The position numbers and the translations under genes are program-made. Below the pieces are notes generated by a model. That model did no database searches and was not told where the DNA came from. It was given only the letters and a program-made list of their open reading frames with translations. A stretch of DNA of 64,000 nucleotides from Orobanche coerulescens (Eukaryota; Streptophyta; Magnoliopsida; Lamiales; Orobanchaceae). The stretch is taken from positions 138,514,858 to 138,578,857 of the forward strand of contig CM065812.1 in assembly GCA_033398695.1 (NCBI GenBank), read 5' to 3'. Of the stretch, positions 22,232 through 33,611 are shown one piece after another. How positions within the stretch are numbered: the first letter of the stretch is position 1; the number at the start of each line of letters is the position of its first letter.

Positions 22232-23110
22232 TCAGGAACTGGTGCCGACCTCGTCCGGCGAGGAGGGTGGTGTATATGGCCTGACTGGTGGAATGAAGGG
22301 TCCGTTCGGATGGAGTATATGGCTCGTCCACGCAGCTAGATAGTCCTGATGATAAGCATCCCTCGCCGCCAAGCACCTCTCCTCACGTCGATTGGCCCGG
22401 CGGGCCTGCTCTCTCATCTCCTCCCGAACAGCTGCGAGGAGGCTGTCTCTCTCAGCCCGCACCTCTTCTCGAACAGCTGATAGATGGATGTCTCTCTCTC
22501 ACTACATCTCCTCCCTCAGGCTGTCAAACATCGCCTGAAGGTGCTCTCTCGCTGGCGGTGGAGTGGACTCAGTCCGATCACCAGCATCCGCCGTCGGCTC
22601 ATGTGTCAGGAGTAGTGGCTCGGGAGAGTGCTCATGTGGCTCATCGATAAGAAATCCTCGCCCCAGCTCGTGTGCCCTCGCGCCACCCCACTGTTCAAAA
22701 TGGGAGATAATACGGTGGTCGATCGGACCCTGGGGTGCAATAGACGGCTCGTCGTCGGACCACGTCACGCCCGACTGGCGGCATAGAGCACATATCAGCG
22801 AGGGATGTTTCAATCTCGTCTTTGCCCCTCCCTGGATACACTGAAATATAGAACGGGACAAACGTGGGGCCACATCAAACCGGAGTCCCGTCGTGATAGC
22901 ATACAGTAATCGGGCATGAGGAAGTAAGACCGAGCGGATCTGTGATGTAGGGTCGACTCGTGCACAGAGGAAGTAGATCCAGGCTCGCCCGAGCCGACTG
23001 AGGCGAGAACTCTTGAAATCGAAAGCTGTGGAACCCGGGACACGCGTCTCCCAGACGGAACCGGGCTGAGCAAGTGCCTCCAGCAGAGCCTCCCTCGTGA
23101 GGCTACTCAT
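22232..23110 (-). pseudogene. Athila ORF3, C-terminal half (second copy, uninterrupted by Tekay-1)
   Basis: Two open stretches (22502-23110 and 22232-22462) separated by adjacent stops near 22500. It covers the ORF3 region from MSSLTREALLEALAQPGSVWE through SIFQCIQGGAK, ICALCRQSGVTW, the acidic/proline hinge and the Arg/Glu-rich helical tail, ending in a PPVRPYTPPSSPDE segment. It preserves the empty target site of Tekay-1 at about 22608-22620. The N-terminal half is missing because the Athila sequence ends near 23110. It belongs to a second Athila unit that shared the LTR at 19676-20970. Confidence 0.7.
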
Positions 23111-23151
23111 AATCCATGTGCCTCCAGCAGAGTCTCCCTCGTGAGGCTACT
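23074..23151. repeat. 34-bp tandem duplication at the Athila/Tat junction
   Basis: GTGCCTCCAGCAGAGCCTCC... (23074-23107) recurs at 23118-23151 with one change, separated by 10 bp. Tat-1 pol begins immediately after the second copy. Confidence 0.85.
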
Positions 23152-24415
23152 TCATCAAGCCATTTGATACCGTGCTTCAAGGGTTCGGCGACAACACGGT
23201 CCAAGCCTATGGAAGGATCAACCTCTCTGTCGAGCTAATATGTTATTACGATCCCAAGGTTAAGATCACTAGGAACCTCAATTTTGTAATCATAGATAGG
23301 CCCAACATCTATAATGGGTTCCTAGGTCGCCCCTTTCTAGAAACCTTTGAGGCGGTCGCCTCTTCTTTCTTTTACTGTATCAAGTTCCCCACTACCGATG
23401 GGACAGTCGGTACTGTAAAAGGAAATCAGCTAATGGCAAAGAAATGTTTGAATTACTCCTGTGTTGTGACTTCCCCTTTAAACATTTCCCGTACTATTTG
23501 TAACATTGAGATGGTCGACATTCAACCAATGGAGATCGACAAGCCAAGCACCTCATACCAGCCCGACTCAGAGGACGGCATCTCGCATCAATTGTCGGAC
23601 GACATCGAGCCAAGGATCGGTTTCGAGCCAAGCCTCGACATTGATCCAAGGATCGAGTCCGGCAATCGTTCCAAACGAGAAGCGACCGTCCCTATTGAAG
23701 AGTTGGAAAGTATAACAATCGATCCGGCTCGCCCGGAGTGGGAAGTGCAGATCGGCTCAAGCGTCGGTCCCGAGTTAAAAGACGATCTGATCAGTTTACT
23801 ACGTAAGAACATCGGAATCTTTGCCTGGCCGCATCAAGATATGGTCGGCATCAGTCCTGAACACGTTTGCCACTATCTAAAGATCGACCCGGTAAGGAAG
23901 CCTGTTCATCAGAAACGTAAAAAATTCGGTCCTGAGAAGTATGCTGCGCTCGACGCAGAAGTCAAAAATCTACTCGACAACAAACTGGTCGGAGTAGCTA
24001 CCAACGAGCCACAGTGGTTAGCCAACGCGGTGCTCGTCAAAAAGGAAAGTAACTCCTAGAGGTTATGCATCGATTTCACCGACCTCAACGCGGCATGTCC
24101 GAAAGACCACTTTCCAATGCCTCATATTGACCACTTGGTCGATAGCACGGCAGGTTGCGAAATGTTGTCATTTATGGACGCCTTCGCCGGGTACCATCAG
24201 ATCCCAATGGCGGAGAAAGACGTAAAACACACGTCATTCCACACAAAAAAAGACGTGTACTTTTTGGTCCGAATGCCGTTCGGTCTGAAAAATGCGGGGG
24301 CGACCTACCAACGACTAGTCAACGGGATGTTCGCCGATCAGATCGGCAAGACCATGGAGGTTTACATTGACGACGTCGTGGTCAAGAGCCTCAAAACGGA
24401 AGATCACCTCAAAGA
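23152..24415 (+). pseudogene. Tat-1 pol part 1: protease end and N-terminal reverse transcriptase
   Basis: Protease C-terminal features (VIIDRPNIYNGFLGRPFLETFEAV) are followed by a linker and RT: VHQKRKKFGPEKYAALDAEV, QWLANAVLVKK, then after one TAG stop at about 24058 the motifs LCIDFTDLNAACPKDHFPMP, SFMDAFAGYHQI, VRMPFGLKNAGATYQRLV and the catalytic VYIDDVVVKS. The active-site aspartates are present (YIDD). The protease active site is not in the window. The frame is cut at 24415 by Copia-B and resumes exactly at 40610 after the target-site repeat, with no residue lost. Confidence 0.9.
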
Positions 24416-25790
24416 TGTTAGGAATAATTGTTAGATTTTGATGATGTCATTATTATAATTCAAATGTTTATTACTTGGCAAAAATGTAAGGAAGAACCAA
24501 ATGAGTATCTCCTATATGTCAAATAAATTAGGCTCAAATCGGCTAAGTACAAAGGTACAGATAAGTACATCAGAGAAGTACAGTCGAGTCAGTTCAAAGA
24601 AGTTCTGGTCAACAAAAATTCATAAGAGATGTTTGACCAGACTGCAGTCAAGTGATCAGCAGACTAAGTCATCTGAAGTCTGACCATCAGACAAGTCAAA
24701 ATTCTTCAAGTCAGAAGACTTCAGACAAGTTATCTGATCAGGCGAGTCTCAAATAGTCATCGACAGAGAAGTCCAAACTGCAGAGAAGATTACTGTACAT
24801 CAGCCAACTTGACTTATAAGAGATCATCCAAGTACTCCAATGTCTACGTCAGCAAGCGTTGAATAGTCAAATATTACGGAAAGTCACATGCAAGCGTGAA
24901 GAGACAAATTGGAGAGATTCCCGCAAGGATATGAATTAAATAATTCATCTAGACCTACCACTGAAGACTTTAATCTTATTGTATTCAAAAGATTCGGCGC
25001 CTCACATGCAAAGTCTTCACAACGGTCGAAAGATGGATTAAAATATGGGAATCCAACCTTGCAACGTTCAGAAAAATAAACAAAGAAGTCTATTTCTCCA
25101 ACGGACGGATTTGTTACAAGATTTGCAACGGCTATGAAGAATTCTCAAGGATCGACACTTATATATATCCGAAGATTTGAAGATGAGCAGTACGATGCGA
25201 ACAAAACTCTCAAGCGATCAAAGTTATCAAAGCAATCAAAGCAATCACATAGCATCGTGAAAAGAGCAGTACTCGAAATTCTTATTTGAAGAAAGCTCTT
25301 AGTTAGAGAAGACAAACACTCTTGTCTTAAAACCTGAGTTCAGGGTACTTCACTGGTTGAAGTTGCGAGACTGATAGGCATCCGAGGATTTGAAGAATCA
25401 AGTGGTGCCAGTCAAAAAGGAGTTGCAACGATGTGATTTCCACTGGTTGGAAGTTGTTGTAGCTAAGTAGTAGAATCACTGTAATATTTATCACTGGTTG
25501 AGAATTATAGTGGATTCATCTCCAACTGGTTTGAAGAAAGTGGATTAGTAGAGGATTACCCCACCTCTGAGACCACTATAAATTGCCTGCGAGTTTTACT
25601 GTTTTCAGCATCATACTTAACTGTTGCATTCATTCATTACTGTTCCATTACTTAGTCTTGATTTCGTCATCAGCTGATTTCCGCATATCTATCAGCTGAG
25701 AAACTCACTCTTCGTGAAAAAGAGTTTAAGAGTTTCAATAAGTCTATTCACGCCCCTCTAGACTTATTCCTGGACGACTTGTGACCTACA
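24416..25790 (+). repeat. Copia-B 5' LTR
   Basis: TGTTAGGAATAATTG...GTGACCTACA. It has clustered CAGACAAGTC/AGTCATCTGA-type short repeats at about 24640-24770 and a TATAAATT box at about 25579. It lacks the roughly 66-bp tandem duplication present in the 3' LTR. Confidence 0.88.
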
Positions 25791-25792
25791 AG

Positions 25793-25803
25793 TGGTATCA
25801 GAG
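25793..25803 (+). other. Copia-B primer-binding site
   Basis: TGGTATCAGAG two bases after the LTR end, complementary to the 3' end of initiator Met tRNA. Confidence 0.88.
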
Positions 25804-25875
25804 AGGTTGGGTCATTTATTTCACGAACCAGATCCATATATCGAGGATATATATTTTTTAAACTCTCATTGTAAA

Positions 25876-27246
25876 ATGGAACACATGCAACACATGCATT
25901 CTAGATTACCTGTGTTTTCAGTTGACGAGTATGATCTTTGGAAGATAAGGATGCAGGCACACTTATCTTCAATCCATGATGACATGTGGTGTATCATAGA
26001 GGACGGCCCGTTCATATTCAAGAAGGACAACATTCCTGAGGAGATTGCAACTGGGAAGCCTGAAAAGATCCCAAAGAAGCGGACGGAGATGACCCCAGAA
26101 GAAAGAAAGCTGTCCAACCTAGACAACCGTGCCAGAGATGTGCTATACCAAACCCTTAACAAATCAACAATGGTCAAGATTAAAAATTGCAAAAATGCCA
26201 AAGAGATTTGGGATACCCTTGCTGTGATGTGCGAAGGTACCGAGCTAATAAAAGAAAACAAGTTGTCAATCGCTACCCAGAAGTTTGACAACTTCAAGAT
26301 GAAGACCGGATAATCCATAGACCAGGTGGACACATGGTTCACAGAGATCATCAACGGAATCAATTATCTGGGAAAATCCTATGGCAATAGGGAGATGGAC
26401 CTGAAGGTTCTGAGATCACTCAACCCAGAGTGGAATATGAAGGCGGTAGCCATGAGGGAATCCAAAGACCTCAATAAAATCAAGATTCAAGAACTATTCT
26501 CTGACGTGAAGACTTATGAATTCGAACTCCCAAGTTCATCATCAAACGAGCCTGCAGAGAAGGGAATAGCATTTGCAGCCGAGTCTCCGGCCAAAAGCCT
26601 ATCTGAAGTTAAACCTCCAAATCCACTCGATTTCGAGGAATAAATGGTGTTCATCATGCAAAGGTTCAACAACTTCAGGAAGAATTACTCCAAATATAAA
26701 AAGAATTATAAGGAGAATCCCAGAAGAAACCAAAAAGCCGGAAGCTGGAAAGTGGAGTGTTACAACTGCCATAAGACAGGACACATTCAAATCGACTGTC
26801 CTGATCTTAAGAAGGACGAGAGCAAGAAGGAGGTGAGCAGAAAAGAAGACCGAAGGAAGGCCCTCATCGGAGAAGATCAAGAGCGTGTAGAGTCAAGCAG
26901 CGGATTCTTCTCTGATGATAATGAAGAATATGATTGCCTGATGGCCAACCTAGCTGATGAAGAGGTAACATCAAAACCCTCTATTTCAAATAATAGTTCA
27001 GCCATGTCACAAGATATGGACTTGCACGAATCTGTAAATCAGCTACTTACAGACTTTAAGACACTAAAATCTGCACACCTATCTGTATCAGCCGAGAAGA
27101 CTCAGCTGCAAGATGAGAATAGGCAGCTGAAAAATGATTTTGAAAAACTCAGCCTAGAATTGAATAAAGTAAAATCTGATCTTGAAAACCAGGCTGCAGT
27201 TAACTTGAAAAACCAGGCTGATGTCACTACAGCTGAGATAAAGTGA
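25876..27246 (+). pseudogene. Copia-B gag
   Basis: One reading frame from ATG 25876 with in-frame stops at about 26311 and 26641. Order: a Copia-type capsid region (SVDEYDLWKIRMQAHL, AKEIWDTLAVMCEGTE, VDTWFTEIINGINYLG, VLRSLNPEWNMKAVAM), a zinc knuckle CYNCHKTGHIQIDC (C-x2-C-x4-H-x4-C, all ligands present), an acidic patch, then a Leu/Glu/Lys-rich segment with heptad character (ENRQLKNDFEKLSLELNKV) that probably forms a coiled coil. The particle-forming and RNA-binding roles follow from the family. Apart from two stops it is well preserved. I chose ATG 25876 because the capsid similarity starts just after it. Confidence 0.87.
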
Positions 27247-27687
27247 TTAACTGTTTTGAATAGTGAAAAATCAGTTGCACTTGCTCATGTCAAAGCCGAA
27301 TTTACTAAACTGACTCAGGTAAGTAAGACTCAGGCGTAGGAAATAACCTCCCTAAGGGCGTCTCTAACTCTGGAAGAACTGTGTACTAATAAAAGGCCAC
27401 TATATTCCAGATCAGGCCTTGGATATGATCCTCACACTCCCTCTAGTTCTAAAACCACTTTCATAAAGGGAGAAACAATTGTCTCGTCTGCTGAGCCTAT
27501 ATACAAACCTGTATTTAAAAATAGGCAACAGCCAAGTCACAAGTCTAGGCTGCAGCCAAGGTATACAAGGCAGCCACCTAGACAAGCGACTAGGCAATGG
27601 CCAAGGCAGAAGCAGTAGCCCAGACAACATGCCCACTATTATCAAAAACTCCCCAAAAATAGATTTCAAAATGGTAGGGGTAAATGG
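27247..27687 (+). pseudogene. Copia-B linker between gag and protease (left of Copia-D)
   Basis: Basic, Gln/Arg/Pro-rich low-complexity stretch with several stops, which continues at 37262 on the far side of Copia-D. From 27597 it is duplicated at 45619. Confidence 0.6.
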
Positions 27688-29684
27688 TGTTGGGATTCGG
27701 TGCCTAAAACGAAGGCCCAGCGGAAGCGGTAAAACGAAAATTAATTCGATCCGAATCCCTACGAGGATCGATCGAGCTACGTATATACAAATATCAAAAA
27801 CGAAATACAAGAGATACAAGAAACATACCTCCGTAGTCCGTTGATTAAATGGATAACCTTCTCTTGAGCTATTCCCCAAGCTTTGCTTGATCTCTACGAA
27901 TCTATTCCGCTTCAAGCCCTTGAACGATCCAACGCCGAACGCACCGCGTCTCTACTTGCCACGCGCCGGAAAAACGAACGGAATGACAACACCTTGCTAT
28001 CCTCCGAGGATACGGCTAGAGCTAGGTGATGAAGCTTGTTATAGATATTAATATCACTCTAAGTGTATGAATATCTATCTCTCTCAATATTTCCTCACAA
28101 AATTTCTCTAAGAAGTTGTGAAGAAGATGAATGAAGAAGATGAATAAAGAAGATGATGAAGAAGACTTCTATCTCGCTCTCCTCTTCAACCTCACGTTGG
28201 AATTGGAATCAAGTAAGTGGGAGAGTTTGTCAAAGACATCATCTTATATTATTTCCACCCTCATGTGTACAACCCATGTAACATGAAGTCTTGTCCCACC
28301 AAGTCATTATCATCATTTAATAAATGGAAGAAAAGACAATGGGAAAGTGGGTGGAAGCATAATGGGGCGGCTATCATGAAAAACGAATGACTTCGGTTCG
28401 TTTCGGACTCCCGTGAGTCCAAACAGATAAACTCCGATTCTTTTCGATGTATTTGTGTCGATTAATTAATCCAATCAATTAAACATATCAAACACAAAAT
28501 AACATAATTAATTTCTCCAAGAAATAATTATATTCATGAATTAAATTAATCACCCAGTGATATATTTAATCCATTAAGCCGTAAATCAATTTATCCGATA
28601 AATCGATTTAAACATCCAATGTCCCAAATTTATATATCCAATATCCAATATTCATAATGAGAGAATTAGCTCAATTCATTCCGTCGTCAATCCTAATGCG
28701 CGACTCGGTAGGTCCGTCTCAGTCAGCAATGGGAGTAACCAAAGAGTAGTAGCACCACCTAGCCAGCCTGGTGGCCTACATCGACTCTCGACCGAGAACG
28801 AATGATTGGGATCATTCAAGAACCATTCTGTCGTGAATACCAGTATATGTATAAACCCTTCTTTCAAATATCCCGATCAAGTTATAGGGTCACGGTCAGT
28901 CAAACCCTATCTGTACTTGACGCTATGCATGCGTTAATGCAAATCGAGATCATCGAGCTGTCGTGTATCTAATACAACTAGCTCCAATGCTTTGGCCAAA
29001 GACTTATGATCTCATCTGCCAATAACTGCATAGGACATATAACCCGCTCACTAACGGGAGAAAGAATTCTATCTTGGTATTCAGTAGGACCTGCTACTTG
29101 CCCATCAAGATGCACGTCGAGGTTGACCCCCGCCTTCCAGTTTACAGGGTCGAACTACTCTAATGAAAATCTTGACGTCACAAGCACATCCTTACTAAAT
29201 CCTCAAGTCGAAGGTTCACGAATACCTATCACAACCTTTCGATTCCGCCATTGACTGTCCCGGAGTGAAATCCATGTGACGAATCGAGGGTGAGTCGGTT
29301 CGAGTATACTAATCCAATTAGCATACCTATAACGTGTGCTCCCACTAAGCATTAGTGTTCGACAGGCACTCTCCATGTCAAAGAACACGTCATACAAGTT
29401 TCACATAAACTTAACGCCCAGTCAAGTTTCATCGACTTACGAACGATTAAGTATTTGAGCTATAACCTTTCCAGTGCCGACCCCCTTATCCAATAAGGAG
29501 TGGAACGTTTTGCTCTCAAATACACGGACTAGTTTCTATATGTTTATTTACGAGTTAGGAATGCCAAGAACTACCAAGAAATAAAGAAACATTCATTTGC
29601 CTTATATAAATGGTTTACATAATTACAAGTACAATGCCCTCACTCAACAACCTCTGAGTGGCATTCGAGGGCATACTCCTAACA
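27688..29684 (-). repeat. Copia-D 3' LTR
   Basis: Plus-strand TGTTGGGATTCGG...ATACTCCTAACA. It is the same length as its partner and differs only at scattered positions. The polypurine tract AAGTGGGAGATT (minus) abuts it at 29685-29698. Confidence 0.92.
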
Positions 29685-29809
29685 ATCTCCCACTTGCACT
29701 CAATGCCACACACTATGGTATCTAATACCCATGTTCTCCAGATGACGCTCCAAGCTAGTCTGAGAAAGTGGCTTGTCGGTGGATCGGCGACGTTGTCGGC
29801 CGAGTCTAC

Positions 29810-30229
29810 TCAGGCAAAGACAATGTATCCCTTGCGAACAAATTCTCTTACGAGATGATACTTCCTCTCAATATGTTTGGTGTTGTGAAACCTCGGCTCC
29901 TTGGTCCGCACTCTGACTCCGTCGTTGTTGCAAGACAGTGAACAAAATTTCAAAGACATGGTATCATTTGAAGTTCTCCCGAAACTTCTTAATCCGTAAC
30001 CCTTCCTTGGAAGCCTCCGAGGCCGCTTGATACTCGGCTGACAGGTGGAATCAGCTGTCGTGCTTTTCTTGTGACTACGCCAAGATACTGCTCCTCCATT
30101 AAGAGTAAATATGTAGCCAGAAGTGGACATCGAGTCGTCCTTCAGTCCTTGGAAGTCCGAATCAGTGAATCCCACCACATCCAATTCTCCACCGCCATAC
30201 ATAAGAACCATATCTCTAGTTCTTCTCAA
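29810..30229 (-). pseudogene. Copia-D RNase H
   Basis: Frame starting near MRRTRDMVLMYGGGELDVVGFTDSDFQG and STSGYIFTLNGGAVSWRSHKKSTTADST, the start of the Copia RNase H domain, ending in KEPRFHNTKHIERKYHLVREFV. The middle, around 29990-30050, is frame-shifted (the conserved TEAEY-type block is unreadable), so the domain is broken. It overlaps the end of the RT frame by a frameshift at about 30220. Confidence 0.85.
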
Positions 30230-31142
30230 GTACTTGAGAACGTTCTTTACAAATACCCACCTGTTCCCTACCTGGGTTTGCCTGAAACCTACTCACCACG
30301 CTTACAGCATGCGCGATGTCAGGTCTTGTACACAACATAGCATACATAAGGCTACCCACGGCCGAAGCATATGGTATGTTACTCATTTCCTTGCGTTGTT
30401 CCTCACTTTGAGGACACATCTTCAAGGTGAGTTTTATTCCATGTTGCATCGGTAGGAACCCTCTTTTAGAATCATCCATCTTAAATCGCTTTAAGATCTT
30501 ATCTATATAGAGGGCTTGGGAAAGGCCTATTGTTCTCTTCGCTCTATCCCGGTAGAGTCGAATTCCAAGAATATAGGTAGCTTCTCCCAAGTCTTTCATG
30601 GAGAAATTACTCGAAAGCCAAGCTTTCACAGAACTAAGCATTCCCACATCATTTCCTATTAGTAGAATGTCATCTACATATAGTACTAAGAATGCGATCT
30701 TGCTCCCACTAACCCTCTTGTATACACAAGGTTCCTCTTCATTTTGCACGAAATCAAACTCTTTGATTGCCTCGTCAAAACGAAGGTTCCAACTACGCGA
30801 TGCTTGCTTCAGTCCATAAATGGAACGCTGAAGCTTGCACACTTTCTGAATATCGACTTCAGACACAAAGCCTTTAGGTTGCTCCATATATATTTCCTCC
30901 TCAAGGAATCCATTAAGGAAAGCCGTCTTTACGTCCATTTGCCATATCTCATAATCGTGGTAGGCAGCTATAGCAAGCATCATGCGAATAGACTTGATCA
31001 TGGCTACGGGCGAGAAGGTATCGTGGTAATCGATCCCTTCCTTCTGGGTATAACCCTTTGCCACAAGCCTGGCCTTATAGGCGTCAACCTTGCCATCACC
31101 ATCAGTCTTTCTCTTGTAGATCCACTTGTTCCCAATAGGCAC
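30216..31142 (-). pseudogene. Copia-D reverse transcriptase
   Basis: Open frame of 308 residues with the full Copia RT core: IGNKWIYKRKTDGDGKVDAY, LVAKGYTQKEGIDY, MDVKTAFLNGFLEEEIYMEQP, LQRSIYGLKQASRSWN, catalytic LYVDDILLIGND, MKDLGEATYILGI and AVGSLMYAMLCTRPDIA. The YVDD aspartates are intact. It is preceded by integrase with one stop between (about 31167), which puts RT after integrase as expected for Copia. This is the best-preserved enzyme of the element. Confidence 0.92.
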
Positions 31143-31169
31143 TATGCCCTTGGGGCGGTCTACTAGAGT

Positions 31170-32336
31170 TCAGACCTGATTGACATGCATCGAGTCTATC
31201 TCAGCTTCCATAGCTTCACGCCATTTCGCGGAGTCTACATCCACCATCGCTTGGTCATAGGTCGTCGGGTCGGTCTCTTGGCTATCACTTGGAACCTCAT
31301 GGATACCCAGTTCCTCCAAGTGCACAAGCCCATACCTCTTAGGTAAATGAGACACCCTACTAGACCTACGAGGTGGTTGTACTTGTGTTTCAGAAAGTTC
31401 GGTTCCAGTTTCTTGCACAGGTGTCTCTCGAGGAGTTTCATTGTATTCTTCTAAAGAAATACTTCTACCTGCTCCGCCTTCCTGAATGAACTCATCTTCC
31501 AGGAAGTGTGCTTGTAAAGCAACAATGATCCTTCGATCTTCGGGCATGTAGAATAGATATACCATCGTCCCAGACGGGAATCCAATGAAATGTCCCTTCG
31601 CAGACCTAGCTTCCAACTTTTCCACCTTAGTCTTCTTGACATAAGCGGGACATCCCCAAATCCTAATATGATTAAGATTTGGTTTCCTTCCTTCCCACAT
31701 CTCATGTGGAGTTTTAGGAATGGATTTGGAAGGACATCTGTTCAAGATATACGCGGCAGTCATGAGTGCATACCCCCACAGGTAAATCGGCAAGTCAGTA
31801 TAGCCCATCATGGAACGGACCATGTTCAACAGGGTCCGGTTCCTTCTTTCTGACACACCATTTAACTGAGGAGTACCTGGAGGTGTTAGTTGTGAAACTA
31901 TTCCATGTTCCTTAAGGAACTCGTCAAACTCTATGCTCATATACTTGCCACCTCGGTCCGACCAAAGTGCTATGATATGATTACCAGTTTGTTTCTCGAC
32001 TAGGGCCTTGAATTCCTGGAATTTCTCAAAGGCCTCGGATTTATGTTTCATTAAGTATACATAACCATACCTAGTATGATCATCTGTAAACGTAATGAAA
32101 TATTGATATACGTCACGTGCTGCTTCCAAAGCACCACATACATCGGTATGGATTAATCCCAGTTTATCAGCGGCTCTTTGAAATGTCCCTGTGAAGGGGG
32201 ACTTAGTCATTTTGCCTTTAAGGCAAGATTCACAAGTAGGAAAGGGATCCGATCCCAATGGACCCATAAGTCCATCTTTTTCCATCTTGTAAACCTTGGT
32301 CTGAACAACATGACTAAGTTTAAGATGCCATTTCAA
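31170..32336 (-). pseudogene. Copia-D integrase
   Basis: 388-residue frame. The pre-integrase module appears as WHLKLSHVVQTKVY and CESCLKGKMTKSPF, giving the H-H-C-C zinc site in part. The catalytic core shows DVCGALEA, FTDDHTRYGYVY, LWSDRGGKY and NGVSERRNRTLLNMVRSM, so the D-D-E residues are readable. A long C-terminal tail (RRSSRVSHLPKRYG, YDQAMVDVDSAKWREAMEAEIDSM) leads toward RT. The product would insert cDNA. Only the junctions to the neighbouring domains carry stops. Confidence 0.9.
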
Positions 32337-32348
32337 AACTTGATTGGT

Positions 32349-32700
32349 TTAATCCCTACCGCGTTTTCTAGTTATAGTATTCACAACTACTTTGTTGCTG
32401 AGATTTAGATGATACAATCCATTCAACAATGTAGCAGTACCCACTAGTTTATTTCTAAAATAAATTTTGCAGGAACCATCACCAATGAAAAATGAAAAGC
32501 CTTTTCGGTCCATGACCGGAATGGATACAATGTTTTTGTGCCCCTTGGGCAAAACAAGTACATCTTCTAAAGTCAAAACAAAGCCGGATTCTAAACCCAA
32601 AAGAAGTGATCCTATGTCGGTCGCCTCGACACTATGCCCGCTTCCGACTGTGATCATAACTTCTCCACTCCAAGCTTCCTACTTTGTTCCAGATCCCGAT
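32349..32700 (-). pseudogene. Copia-D protease / pre-integrase region
   Basis: Frame 32349-32657 reads TVGSGHSVEATDIGSLLL, VLTLEDVLVLPKGHKNIVSIPVMDRKGFSF and NGLYHLNL, which is the standard segment after the Copia protease active site. The catalytic Asp-Ser/Thr-Gly itself falls in a degraded part near 32700 and I cannot read it with confidence. Confidence 0.75.
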
Positions 32701-33611
32701 TCACGGTACAAATATGAGAACTAGCACCGTAATCCAAGATTCAGAAGTAGAAAATACCGTAGTAGAACAATTTGTTTCCAAAACTAAAAGTTCATGCACG
32801 AAGTGCCATGAAGAATCGGACACTCTAGCCCAAAGGGCCCACTCACCGCACTTGAGACAAGCATCCTTCTTCTTCTTGTTCTTTGGAACCATCGGGGCCT
32901 TGCCCTTTCCCTTAAGGTCTTTAGCTTGTGGTCCAGTCCGCTTCTTGGTCTTTTTCTTCTTATTCTTAGACTTCCGAAGTCCTTAAGAAGTCACAAGTGC
33001 AGACTCCTTCATCCGCGGGGTCTTCATCTGAGACTGAGCGGTCACCAGTTTGTTCATTAGCCCAGCTAAGTTACATGCAATCTCATTGCAGTTGAAGTTC
33101 ATAACAAACTGTGAGAAGGAATCAGGGAGAGACTGTAGGATAAGGTCGGTTTGGAGAGAAGTATCCATTTTAAAATCAAGAGCCTCCAATCTCTCGATCA
33201 TGGATATCATTTTGAGGACGTGTTCCCCAACTTTCTCACCTTCCTTCATCCTTGCACCGAACAGTTGCTTGGATATCTCATATCTAGCGATTCTGTGCTC
33301 ACCATAAAGCTCGGTTAAGTGAGATAGAATCGCCTAGCGAAGTCATTTTCTCATGAGCTCTCTGAAGCTCATTAGACATGGAAGCCATCATATAAGCACG
33401 GACTTTCACGTCATCCTTAACCCACTTTTCGTGGTTTTCAATCTCTTCCCGATTGGCTCGAGTCCGCATAGGAGGCGCCGGAATGTCCGTCTCCAAGACG
33501 TATCCAGTTGTCTCTATACCGAGGACAATCATCGACATGGAGCCAATCCACAAAGTTAGGTCCCATTAAGGTGTTCTTTTCGAGTAGAATTGCGAGTGGA
33601 TTCATTGTCAT
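32701..33611 (-). pseudogene. Copia-D gag
   Basis: Begins at ATG 33605 or 33611 with LEKNTLMGPNFVDWL in one frame, shifts near 33550, and continues as MMASMSNELQRAHEKM (33299-33553) and as VGEHVLKMISMIERLEALDF with LILQSLPDSFSQFVMNF (32983-33249). These are the common Copia gag (UBN2-type) motifs. The zinc knuckle is reduced to ACLKCGEWALWAR near 32870, with the His/Cys half lost. Three frames and the broken knuckle mark a dead gene. Confidence 0.82.

Larger units (their letters stand above)
3685..23151 (-). mobile_element. Athila-lineage composite: LTR-internal-LTR-partial internal
   Basis: In minus orientation the order is the partial internal region (20971-23110), 5' LTR (19676-20970), tRNA-Asp-type primer site, gag-protease (17175-19542), palindrome array, ORF3, spacer, polypurine tract and 3' LTR (3685-4952). 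RT, RNase H and integrase are absent. Tekay-1 lies inside ORF3. A second, partial internal region upstream of the 5' LTR shows that two Athila units once stood in tandem sharing an LTR, as unequal recombination produces. The third LTR is missing because the right edge is a deletion joined to Tat-1 pol, so no target-site duplication can be checked. Confidence 0.85.

Noticed and set aside
23172..24059. A 295-codon ORF as a stand-alone gene
   Set aside because: It is the protease-RT part of Tat-1 pol, continues after one stop into the RT core and resumes beyond Copia-B.
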